The notes under the pieces were generated by a model, which saw only the letters and a list, made by a program, of their open reading frames with translations, was not told where the DNA came from and did no database searches. The position numbers were made by a program, and so were the translations under genes. A stretch of DNA of 64,000 nucleotides from positions 124,001-188,000 of the forward strand of contig CAJNOL010000082.1 in assembly GCA_905250125.1 (NCBI GenBank), given 5' to 3'. The stretch comes from Rotaria sordida. Taxonomy: Eukaryota > Rotifera > Eurotatoria > Philodinida > Philodinidae. Each line of letters starts with the position of its first letter. The stretch's first letter is position 1. This document shows positions 11,524 through 22,172 of this stretch, in pieces.

Positions 11524-13338
11524 TCTATTAAAAATTATTATTGAAAAGTTACAAAACAAAAATAAATTGTTAAGAATAAGTATGAATGATAATCGTAGTA
11601 GTTTTAGTGATTGTAATTAAAGAGATAACGATGAATACACGAGTATTTATACCAAGAGAAAAAAAAAAACAATGAAAGATTCAGAGTGTATAAATTAATA
11701 GGATTGTATTTTCAGAGAAATTTATTTTAGTTCGTCCGTCTGATTAGATGACAGTCTGTGAACGATAAAAATTCAATAAATAATATATGTTGTTGTACTT
11801 CATCGATCGAAGTCACGTGATAAAATATCTCGTTTATAATCATTATTGTTGATACAGACAAAAATGAGAGAAATAATTTTGTTATAGTAACGTTTTCTTA
11901 TTTAAACTTTGACTGAAATGTTTTCTTTTCTCTAATATACAACGAACAGAATTATCACGATTCGGTTTAAATTATTAATATCAAACATTTTTAATCTATT
12001 ATTCAAAAAAATATACAAAAGACTCATTTGTTAACTGTTCCATAAAGAATAATCGCTAAATAAAAAAAAAATATATATATAAGATAGTGGAAAAAAGTTT
12101 AACAGCAGAGTATTTGTGGATTTTTTTTTTCTATAATGTTAAGCAATTAGCTCAAATCCAGATGATGATTTTAATATTCAATGAAGTTTTCTATCTAATG
12201 CATCCTATAGCAAGGTTTTCATGTGTCGGAGCTCTTTTTTAATAATACCATTTGAAAAAGCATAAAATTCTGAACAAGATAAAGGATCATCGTATTTTCT
12301 CCGACCTTTCCTTAAAAAGTTCCCAATATAAAACTATCAGTCAAGTGTTACATGTATCGAAAGTAAATTAAGGAAGAATATCACTAGATTTTTATAAAAG
12401 ACAATCTATAAATAATACAAAGAATTATAGTAGATAAATGTATGTTCAAGTGAATCATGTATGGTAACGTCCTGCAATCGGGTTGAGTGCCCAATATGTT
12501 CAAGTCCTGGATATGATCTCATACCTGGACTAGAAAGATGCCAAGAAGTTGTACCCGTGTAGGACACTAATATACGATGTGTTCCATTTGAAAGATTTCC
12601 GAAATTTTAGGAAGGTAGTAAGCTCGTCATACGATGTCCGTATTCAGTGGTTGAATATTCATGCTTTCGGCAAGAAGCAATTGTAAGGTCGTTGGACACG
12701 ATCATCCAAGTTTCTATCATTGTCCGGAGTTTTCGACTGGAAAATCACAGTGCCATACATCGAAATCATTGACTTTAATGAATACACAAATTCAATTCCT
12801 AAATATTATAAGTACTCAAATAATAAACTTTATTGATTTTCAATCACTATATTGTATTAATCTAAATAGTTTGCCTTAATCTACATTTATGAGAAAATTC
12901 ATCGTCATTGATTTAAATTGAATTCTAACGTTTCAATTGATTAGATATAATTTTCAATGGATTTATGTTTGTTAACATAATTTAAATAATTTTATTTCAA
13001 AATATATTGCATTATCGAGAAAAACACTAGTCGAAGTATTGAATTGAAGTTATTTATTTCTCTTTCTCTGCTGAATTAAATAATAAAAAAAAAAACATCC
13101 ACTTTTTTCAACACGAAAAAAAAAAGAGTTGTTTCATACAAGAAAACAAACAAAACAAAAAGCTTAGCAAATATAGTGTCTTTTTTTTTTTGGTTTTATT
13201 TACAGTATAATACACATACGAATATATATATATATAATACAATACGATGAAGAGTTAGAACAAAGCTAAATAAGCAACAAATAAAATAAATTACTGTTAC
13301 ACATCGAATCTTTTTTTTTACATTACATAAGTAATGTT
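11524..13338. other. Intergenic region upstream of the H2A gene
   Basis: Holds the H2A promoter side and the 3' flank of the TPR-SET gene. Apart from the GC-richer relic at 12470-12790 it is A/T-run sequence with an AT microsatellite near 13220. No gene supported. Confidence 0.5.
12470..12790 (+). pseudogene. GC-richer decayed coding relic, family unknown
   Basis: This stretch is clearly less AT-rich than its surroundings and reads, in broken frames, as Cys-containing peptide (for example CNRVECPICSSPGY and later SNCKVVGHDHPSFYHC). Stops interrupt it and no splice structure fits. It looks like an old coding fragment. I do not recognise the family, and it may derive from a mobile element. Confidence 0.3.
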
Positions 13339-16300
13339 TTATTTTAAAATAGATGAATCTTGTAAAAAAATTTGTGTTTGTAAAAGATTCGTAAATAATT
13401 GTTTATGATCATTCAATGTTTTTTGCATATTACTCGTTGATACATGACATTTAAATGTAAATATTTCATAAAGACATTCAAGTAAACGATTCCATTGTTT
13501 TAAATCACAAGTATGTACATGTGTATGACAATGTTCAAGATGATGAATAAGTAACTAAAAATATGAAAAATCAAAAAGAATTGAAATTCATAAGACAACA
13601 TACTTCTATCTGTGTTCCAAATAAAAAAATTGGATTACCAATTTTAGGTAAATCTTTTATTGTTAAACGACAAACACGTGATAAACGTTGAAGAAATGAT
13701 AATTGTTGTTCATTTAAAAATGTTTGAATTTTATCTTCATTAATATTATCATTATTATTTTCATATTGTATATATTTTGAAATAGATTCTAAATCAATAA
13801 ATTCATTTATAAAACCAATTGAACGTTGTCGAAATTTTTTTGTTATAAATTCATAAATATGATTTAATTTTTCAATATAATTAAAACGTTTTGAACATGA
13901 AAGATTTTTTTGTCTTGATAATGCACGTAAATTAGAAAATTTTTTTAATTCAATTTCATATTGTGGCATATTTGATCGATCATATGAACAAAGTAAACAT
14001 CGACAAGATGTTATACTAAATTGACGTAATTGAAATGTACGTTGATTTAATGATGATATCCATAATGGACAATAAGATATAGTTAATTCATCACCTTGTC
14101 GAATATTTGATGCACAAACATATATAAATAGATTATCACCAATAAGATACCATAAACAATTTGGTAAACAAGAATGATTAAACATTGAACCAAGTGGATA
14201 CCAACCAAGTGTTGATTTTGAACGAAATGGATTTTGTTGTTGAGTTTCAAAAAGAATACGCCATGGAATATGTGATGTTGGAGGTGATAATCGTCTAAAA
14301 GAATTTATCAATATATGAGATTTAAATTATATTATTTGTAAAAGAAAGGAATTTCTGAAAGAAAAATATTTTTTAACTAAGTTTATTCAGAAAAAGATGT
14401 TAGCAAAATTTCTCTACGATTAAAATGTCAATCATGATGTAGTTGCTGTTGCTAATTACAGGAATATTATTTTATTCTATCTATGTTGGGACATATTTCT
14501 TCATTATTCTCAAATTTTTATCCCTATATTTCAACACTCATGTTAGATCGTGTTTCACAAAATTACCAAAACCAGCTACTTTTGTCATAAAATTTGAATG
14601 AAGACGCTTAAAAAAACTTGTCAGCACAGTCCCTTTAGAATTGTCTTCTTTTTTTGCTGGCATTCTAGTTTTTGTTTGCCTTGTTGCTATTCGCTCGTTA
14701 GTTAATCAGCAAATAAACTTGTTGTACATATTCATTATATCTACAACATAGTATTATATATATATATCGATAAGTTCGAAAACACTGATATTGATTACTT
14801 CAAACTTTTTATGTTAATCATATGACGATTGTAGCAAATCAATGCATCACTATCCATCATCTTTGATATATTGAATATAAATTTTTATCTGAGCAAAAAT
14901 AGAAAACTACACTATGTAGAACAGTTCTAGTTTTGTTTTTAATACTGTTCAGCATCCTTTTCCGTTGTTAAGGAAGTCTGGAAAACGAGTCTGACGCCTG
15001 TTGTTCTCAGTTGCTATAGAACCGTACCCAATGATAGTTAGCCTTCTTCCGCCTCTCATTTCTGGGGAAAATATACTCATTGGTCTCTAATCTTTGACCT
15101 GATTTCGTGATGTTTCGTCTGTGTAATTCGATCATTTATTGAATGTTTAAATAGTCAAGACAGTTGAGCCTGATCTTTTGTTGTTTTCATTAAAATATTT
15201 GTTAGCATCTTTGCTACTAGCATATTGTATAAAGAGTTTTTTTAAATAAGATTTTCAAATATTTTTAGGAAATCTTCGCAATTATTCAATAATCAAATTC
15301 TTTAAAAAAATTCATATAAACTTACTTAGAAAATGGTTGTTGCCATTGTTTTTTTGATAAAACTAACATTTGATCATTGTCTAATAATTCAGATGTATCA
15401 TTATTATTTTCTTGTTCAGTTTCATTATCATTTTTTCTTTCAATTAACCATTGTCGAATAGGTTGCATTAATTTAATTTTATCAAATGTTATCCAACTAT
15501 TATTACCAATTAATAATTGTTTTTCAACTTCATTTAATAAACGTAATATATCATCATTACAATATTCAATAGTAGAATTTTTTTCATTTGTTTGCCAAAA
15601 ATTCATTGAATAACAACGTTGTTCACCAATAACTCGATTATCAATACTAGCAAATGGTTGTTCAACAATTAATAAAGTACCTGGTTCAATATTTTTTAAA
15701 GCATAAATACCATAAGAACCTTTTGGATATCCATTTTTAGTTAATTCTTCTGGCTAAATAAATAAAATTATCAAAAAAAAAAAAAAAAAATTTCTATTTA
15801 ATACTTACTCGACATGGTCGTACTTCAAAAAGATCATTTCGATTACATTCAGCATGATAATGTGATAAATCAATAAACATTAAAGGTGGTTTATCATTTT
15901 TATGAATTGATATTTGTTCATATAACATTCCTTGAAGATCATATCGTCCTTTTATATTTTCATCACGAAGTCTTATTAATTCTCGTTCAAGTATAGTTAT
16001 AGCTGCTAAATTTTCTCCATTTCTTAAACCAATATTAAATTTATGAGATTTGATAAGACTTTCAACTTTATCAAATAAACCTAAATGAAGATGTGCACTA
16101 AGACAACGAAAAAGAAGTTTGCCAGCAGTTGTTTTTGGTGATTCAAGTACATGTGATAATTCATTTATAGATAAAAGTATACTTGTATCAGCTAAAGCTA
16201 AAGCTGCATGTCGTTCACGTAAATAACAAGCACATCGATTTGATAATAGACGAATACGATGTTGTTCACATTCATCCGTTTTTGGACCAACTAAAACAAA

Positions 16301-18213
16301 AACAAAACAAAAAAATGTATAAAATACAGAATGTTACAAAAATAAAATTTGAATAACTCTTTAGTAGTTCAATCGATTTATATGTCTCTTTTATTATTTA
16401 ATTCTATACTCATCAATGTTTTATACAGCATATTTAACTATACTTATGAACCTTAAAATACAATCTGTTCTAATTATTAGCGGACCAAATTTAGTTTATC
16501 TACAATAGTTCATATGAAAACTGCTAGTTAAATTTGACAAAGAAACGCAAAATAAAGATGACGTTGTAATAGATCGGTAGTATTCTGAATGTTTTACAGT
16601 AATGACACAAGAAAAAGTCATTGAAGCTCATGTTAGTAATGAAAGAGTGTATCAATTGTTCGCAAGGTTTGTTCAACAGCATATTAAATCATAACAGAGC
16701 TCAATAAATAATTTAACAAAATTATACTTCTTCGAGTTTCGTCTCTATATCACATTAAGTTGTGAGCAACATTTTTCCTATCATTGGAAATTCAAAGAAC
16801 TGATTCTATTCGATGAACTTCATAGTCGTGTCATTTCGCACCATTCGAATTCTTTCTATGAAGACACATAAAAGACGATACCTACTAAAGATCATATTGA
16901 AATAACAATAAGAATCGGGTAACGAAAATAAAATAATTTCGTCGGAAACTTCATGTAATGCCGTTTTTTTCAAATATTTGCAGACAATGGATTATGTATT
17001 TCAATGACTGAAGATAAAACTTTTGAAACAAAAAAACGTAAAATAAAACTATAGGAAAGGTCATGGATATTGCTTGAATTATTCAAAATTTATTCATGCT
17101 TTGTTTTTTTTTCGGCAGACTTTAGGAACAATGGCAAAATCATTGGTTAGCGACGTCACTTTGCAAAACTAAAAGACATTTATCTCTAGATAATGAACTT
17201 TTCTAGGTCTAATTTTTGATGCTACATGTATGCTAAGTTACTCTACAAAATCAGCGTTAGAGATCTTTTGTTCAGAGAAGTTATCAGTAAAAAAAAATTC
17301 TAGCGTTAGCGACGTGACACAAAAACGGATATTGACTTTCACTTCATGCATTGTAGTTTTAAAAAAAACATTCCGAATTGTGATACATATATGAGATTTC
17401 TGGAAGATTAAGTAAAAGGATAGTGAAGAAATATGTTCCAAAATCGATGGAATAAAACAATATCGCTGTGATTAGTAACAACAATTACATTATATTTGAC
17501 ATTTTAATCTCGCAGAGATTGCGCTAATAGCTTTAAATTAATTAATCATCAGCTCGAAGAGCAAATTACTAAAAGAACTTATTCAGAAAAATAATCAAAA
17601 TCAAATGAAAGATGTGTCTGTTTCCGTTTTGCCTGATATGACTCATATATTTCTTTTTATTTTGAAAGAAAAACTTGTTCATACTTGATTTTCCTTTGGA
17701 TGTTAATTCTTTTTCTTGTTGTTCATCAATTTGTCTTAAACCATATGTATAAAATTGAATAGCACCAAGATTATCATCAGCTTGATAACATGTATTACCC
17801 CATTGACGTAATTGATCAACATTTATTCGATTACTTGTTGAACAACGTGTTTCAAAATCAATCATTAATAAATGTGTATTTGGTGATTCACAACGTAATC
17901 CTATTTCACCATCATGACACATTTTAAACCATGGATCTAATATAACAATACATGAATTTATTGGTAAAAGACGTGTTAAACATTCTTGTATATAATTATA
18001 GGATTTTATTTGTCGTGTATTCATAATATATGACCAATTATAAATTGATAAACGAAGACAATGTGTATTTTCATCTTGTACAACAACATGTACAGCATAA
18101 CGTGTCCATATAGGTGTAGAAATTATTTTTACAGGTAAACGACTATTTAAATGAATATGATTAATACGAAGAAGATTAATTTTTAATTGTACTGATGTTT
18201 CCATACGATCCAT
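13339..18213 (-). CDS. TPR-SET domain protein (SMYD4/plant TPR-SET-like methyltransferase)
   Basis: Exons 18213-17685, 16290-15809, 15753-15326, 14294-13604 and 13554-13339 give 781 residues with consistent phases. The order is an N-terminal beta-rich region, a TPR segment (QLRQWGNTCYQADDNLGAIQ and the NRCACYLRERHAALALADTS helix pair), a split SET domain beginning at GSYGIYALKNIEPGTLLI, then an insert, SET-C with GSMFNHSCLPNC and GDELTISYC, and a post-SET CRCLLC cluster. NHSC and ISYC are the AdoMet/active-site motifs of SMYD-type lysine methyltransferases. No MYND zinc finger is visible, so it is closer to MYND-less TPR-SET proteins than to SMYD1-3. Introns 1 and 3 are ~1.4 and 1.0 kb against ~50 bp for the others, and both carry repeats. 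The ATG directly follows a T-rich stretch ending in AG, so an upstream exon may be missing where the palindrome begins 45 bp away. Confidence 0.88.
14400..14576 (+). mobile_element. MITE-like element, short copy (family R1)
   Basis: Lies in intron 3 of the TPR-SET gene. Both ends match those of the element at 29646-30197: the left end around TTAAAATGTCAATCATGAT, and a right end whose reverse complement resembles it, giving inverted termini of roughly 20-25 bp. The internal part of the longer copy is missing. It is non-coding, and the family assignment is by pattern only. Confidence 0.5.
16600..17130. other. Remainder of long intron 1 of the TPR-SET gene
   Basis: Non-coding intronic sequence with no recognisable gene. 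It is part of a 1.4 kb intron in a gene whose other short introns are about 50 bp. It probably consists of old insertions together with the adjacent R2 and R1 repeats. Confidence 0.45.
17130..17386 (+). repeat. Repeat R2, copy A
   Basis: About 255 bp that matches, in inverted orientation, 24514-24779 at roughly 75% by eye. Shared landmarks are TTATCAGTAAAAAAAA, ATTGACTTTCACT and two internal copies of a GTTAGCGACGT-like phrase. Both copies sit in unusually long introns. It is non-coding. Confidence 0.65.
17461..17530 (-). mobile_element. Terminal fragment of MITE-like family R1
   Basis: The reverse complement (CTATTAGCGCAATCTCTGCG and onward through TACTAATCACAG) matches the left end of the 29646-30197 element closely. 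Only about 70 bp of one end is visible, next to R2 copy A. Confidence 0.5.
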
Positions 18214-18257
18214 CTATTAAAAAATAAAGATATTTTTTTTTTGTTTTTTCAAAGGAG

Positions 18258-18707
18258 GAGATGTGTCAAATTACGGATCAAACGTCTCAAAGAAGCTGAA
18301 TCTAGTTTTATTAGCTTGAAAATCAGTATTGAACCCTGATTAGTTTTTACAAGTTTATTTTGTATTTTATCACGTCTCACTTTTTCATACCTGGGATTCC
18401 CTCAGGTATCGAAAACAATCTTTTTTTATCGTTGTTTTGTTACAAGTCTTTATAGTTCGATAGTGTGTTAAGTATGCTGATTACAAATATTAGAACTTTT
18501 TTCAAACGCACTCAGATAATAAGAAAGATCTGAAGTACTCTTTGAAAGCCTTAAACACCAGTTTTTAACCTAAAAGTTGATTTAAATCTGTCGAAAATAG
18601 ATTCATTTGATGGAGAGTATCTTTCTCTATTAGAATCTATAAGAACTTAGATATTCAAATATTATTCTATCGATAAATGACAAATACCATTCAAATGTGG
18701 TCATATT
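18258..18707 (+). repeat. Left arm of near-perfect palindrome P2
   Basis: About 450 bp that is the reverse complement of 18718-19169 with only about a dozen differences by eye (~97-98%). It carries an inverted partial copy of the last ~25 codons and the stop of the small gene at 19087-19716. A one-base deletion near its start shows the two arms are not one sequence copied by error. Confidence 0.9.
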
Positions 18708-18717
18708 NNNNNNNNNN
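18708..18717. other. Assembly gap (10 N) at palindrome centre
   Basis: Ten N exactly between the two arms of P2. Either an unresolved hairpin tip or a scaffold join. Confidence 0.99.
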
Positions 18718-19169
18718 AATATGACCACATTTGAATGGTATTTGTCATTTATCGATAGAATAATATTTGAATATCTAAGTTCTTATAGATTCTAATAGAG
18801 AAAGATACTCTCCATCAAATGAATCTATTTTCGACAGATCTAAATCAACTTTTAGGTTAAAAACTAGTGTTTAAGGCTTTCAAAGAGTACTTCAGATCTT
18901 TCTTATTATCTGAGTGCGTTTGAAAAAAAGTTCTAATATTTGTAATCAGCATACTTAACACACTATCGAACTATAAAGACTTGTAATAGAACAACGATAA
19001 AAAAAGATTGTTTTCGATACCTGAGGGGATCCCAGGTATGAAAAAGTAAGACGTGATAAAATACAAAATAAACTTGTAAAAACTAATCAGGGCTCAATAC
19101 TGATTCTCAAGCTAATAAAACTAGATTCAGCTTCTTTGAGACGTTTGATCCGTAATTTTGACACATCTC
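18718..19169 (-). repeat. Right arm of near-perfect palindrome P2
   Basis: Partner of 18258-18707. It contains the intact 3' end of the small gene at 19087-19716 plus its downstream flank. Homology ends inside the coding sequence near the RDVSKL codons, so the rearrangement breakpoint lies in an exon. Confidence 0.9.
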
Positions 19170-19578
19170 TTTTATCTTTTTTTCTTCTTCTTACTTGATC
19201 AGAAAATGGATCAGCAATTAATGAAATCATTCGATATTTCATTTGTGTTTGAAGATTATTTTTTGTAAAACAATATGGTAAATCATCTATTTTATCAAAT
19301 GTTTTTAATATTTGATTAGCAAATGTTTCATGTTTTTCAAGTATAATTGATTTAGCAATTGGTGTTGAATAAATTTCACCTTTTTGTTCATTTATCTTAT
19401 TATTATTTATAATAAATAATTCTGAAAGAATATTCGAATAACATAATTTACGAGAAGATTTTCTCGGCTTTAATTTAGAAGGAATAACAGATGATGATGA
19501 TGATTGAGAATTTAATTGTTGAAGAACTTGAAGTTTTTCAGTTGAACAATTACCTAAAAGACATGAATTGAATAGAAA

Positions 19579-19612
<34 letters not shown>

Positions 19613-19716
19613 TATTCACATTTTGATGATTCAAGTTCTTCTGAAAGTTCAATAACAGCTGTTATTGATGTAATCATTGACTTGTTTAATTTTGATTTTG
19701 ATTTTGACTTAGGCAT
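19087..19716 (-). CDS. Small basic protein of unknown function
   Basis: Exons 19716-19620 and 19553-19087 give 187 residues. The 66-bp intron contains a run of TA repeats. The N-terminus is Lys/Ser-rich (MPKSKSKSKLNKSM), followed by a Ser run and a basic patch (KLKPRKSSRK). A more ordered middle follows (YSTPIAKSIILEKHE), then a highly basic C-terminal helix (RRRKKDKRDVSKLRIKRLKE). No signal peptide or membrane segment. The composition suggests a nuclear or nucleic-acid-associated protein, but I recognise no family. The last ~25 codons are duplicated in inverted orientation in the left palindrome arm. It is divergent from the membrane protein at 20007, with 290 bp between starts. Confidence 0.7.
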
Positions 19717-20006
19717 TATTAATTTTTTAAATAAGATAGAAAAAATTAAATTAAATCTTAATTTTTTAATCTAGAAATTAAAGAAACAGAAATAAAATTT
19801 TAAAAATTACACAAAAAAAGATCGGCCAATGGATTATTAACACCTTTTATTAAATATGTTCTCAAGCGACATCATACGATCGTTAATCTCTATTCTATAT
19901 ATATTTGGATAACTATTATGAAAGAACTAAATCCTCTTTTCTTTTATAAGCGCGTTTTCATCAAGTACTTAATTCATTTTTATAGAAAATCTTTCTTAAT
20001 TTCTTT

Positions 20007-20573
20007 ATGTCGTTTTCTCAATTATCATGTTCAGATTCAATTATTTGCACAGCTATTCTATGTTTGGAATCAATTGTTTTAAAATATTCATTTTTTAATA
20101 TAACAAAATGTATTCCATCATCACTTAATTTAGATTCAAATCTATATTTAATACCTCAATATAATAATTATTCAAATATTGAAGAGAAATATTTCACTAA
20201 TGGTTTTATTTGTTCATATTGTACACGAAAAAATTTTCTACAATATAATTCAAATAGATTTGATAAATGTTCAAAATATATAACAAAGATTGAATTAAGA
20301 AATTTTTGTCAATATTCATTTCTATATAGAACAAAAGAAAATATATGTCAATGTTTATTAACTAATCAAACTATTCAACCAATTAATAAATGGATTAAAA
20401 CTTTTGTTAAACTTGGTAAAAGTCATATGAATCCAATTCGAGTTAATAATATAAATAAATCATCTGGAAATTTTATATATTTTCTAATTAGTTTTATTAT
20501 TTTACTTATTTTTTTCGGTGGTATCATTGCAATGATATTTTATTGTATTAAATTAAAATTTATTCACCTATGA
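20007..20573 (+). CDS. Single-pass membrane protein with Cys-rich ectodomain, unknown
   Basis: 188 residues as an open exon. The N-terminal ~150 residues hold about ten Cys, several in closely spaced pairs (CSYC, CQC), and N-glycosylation-type sequons. A strong hydrophobic segment follows near residues 160-183 (IYFLISFIILLIFFGGIIAM), then a short basic tail. This fits a type I or similar cell-surface protein, but a clean signal peptide is not seen. The frame stays open upstream to an AG after a T-rich stretch (about 19986), so a first exon with a signal peptide may be missing from this model. Family not recognised. It shares a short divergent intergenic region with the gene at 19087-19716. 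Confidence 0.55.
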   Translation: MSFSQLSCSDSIICTAILCLESIVLKYSFFNITKCIPSSLNLDSNLYLIPQYNNYSNIEEKYFTNGFICSYCTRKNFLQYNSNRFDKCSKYITKIELRNFCQYSFLYRTKENICQCLLTNQTIQPINKWIKTFVKLGKSHMNPIRVNNINKSSGNFIYFLISFIILLIFFGGIIAMIFYCIKLKFIHL

Positions 20574-21143
20574 ATATTTAAATAAGTCAAAGGACATTTT
20601 ATGTATGCAAAACAACAAATAAATACAATAACAAAAAAAAGAATCATGTTAGCCCCTTTTTTTTTTATTATATTCTATATAGAACATGTATAGAGCAAAA
20701 AACAGACACTTGAAATTTTCAAACATGTTTTTCTTTCTCAATAAATAATCAACATTCAATGAATTTCTTTTTTTGACACATCATGTCTTGATCATTAATG
20801 ATATTATTTTTTTGTTTCTTGCATGTTTTTTGTACATATATCCTAATAAAATTTACATTCAAATTCGAAAGTAAGAACGACATTGACTCAATTGTTTTTA
20901 TTCCATTATTTACACATAAAATAATATTGAAGTAAAAAAACAAAAAATTTTATTAATTTGATTTGAATAATTGACTTTAAAAATAGATTGAGCAAATTTT
21001 CATAAGATGATAGAATAACGAATTCGATAACCAATAAGTTTTATCATAAAACAAAAAAAAACATCATGAATAATCTTTCTGTTTATTCATATATAATTTC
21101 TAAAAAGAACAAACTAATATTCTTTCGATTATTCTAGTTACAT
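20574..21143. other. Intergenic spacer
   Basis: Short AT-rich spacer between two plus-strand genes. It holds the 3' flank of the membrane protein and the leader of the next gene. Nothing else seen. Confidence 0.5.
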
Positions 21144-21261
21144 ATGGCATCTGCAACAGCACGTTATCCATTAAAACCAAAAACTTTAACTTTACTTGAA
21201 TTATGTCAATCATTTCATGATTTTCGTCATCCACCAGTATCCTTATCATCATATCAATCTC

Positions 21262-21295
<34 letters not shown>

Positions 21296-22001
21296 TTCTT
21301 CACATGTTCTTACTCGTCGTATTTATCTTCATCCATTAACATTAAATCCACATTCAAAACAACATTCATTAAAACATTCTTCTGTTCATTCTCTTACAAC
21401 ATTTGATCATGAACAACGTTCTCATCAATTAAATTCTGATAAAAATCGTGAAATACATCATATTAAAAATAAATCATCATTTCATGGTCTTGCTGTTCTT
21501 TCATCATCAGCACCAATAACAACACGTATCAATACAAAATCTGATACTCGACATATTCGAGATAAACAATTTCTAAATATTGATGAAGATATAAATAGTG
21601 ATTATGATGTTAGTACATTAACTATATCATCAAGTCAACCTAGTTTACAATCACTTACACGTGGTACATCATCAAGTACACATACAATATGTACACGTCC
21701 ATCATGTGTAATGAATAATCGAAAAACTTATTTTAAATCAAATCATTGGGATAAAGTTGATGTATGGAATCATTTAGATCGAACATTAGAACGACCAATG
21801 CCAACTGATCCACCAACAACACCATTTAATACTGTTGTAGATTTAAATAAAGAAAATGATGAATTACAAGAACAATATTCAAATTATAATTCTATTCAAG
21901 AAATTAAAATCTATAAACGAAATCCAATACAAAAAACAAATATAGATCAAAATGATGATAATGATAATTATGATGATTATTCTATGTATTATGAAAATTA
22001 A
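21144..22001 (+). CDS. Low-complexity Ser/His-rich protein, unknown
   Basis: Uninterrupted 285-residue frame ending in TAA. The N-terminus (MASATARYPLKPKTLTLLEL) is followed by a 10-Ser run coded by TCA repeats, a His/Ser/Leu-rich middle and several Ser/Thr-Pro type sites. A more ordered patch follows (FKSNHWDKVDVWNHLDRTLE) and the tail is Asp/Asn/Tyr-rich and acidic. No membrane segment or recognised domain. Codon use matches neighbouring genes and the frame is long for such AT-rich DNA, supporting a real gene. It is probably a largely disordered protein. It may share a 171-bp spacer with the following gene. Confidence 0.65.
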
Positions 22002-22172
22002 TCGTTATAATGATAGTTGTTTACATATTAACAGAAAAACAAAAACAAAATTTAGACTTTTATTTTTATGTTATTTTTATTTTTTTCATATTTGTAAATA
22101 TCCCGCTCATTGTAAACGAGATTTAATATAAAATTGCTAGGGAAACATAATAAATAGTTATATCATTGAATA

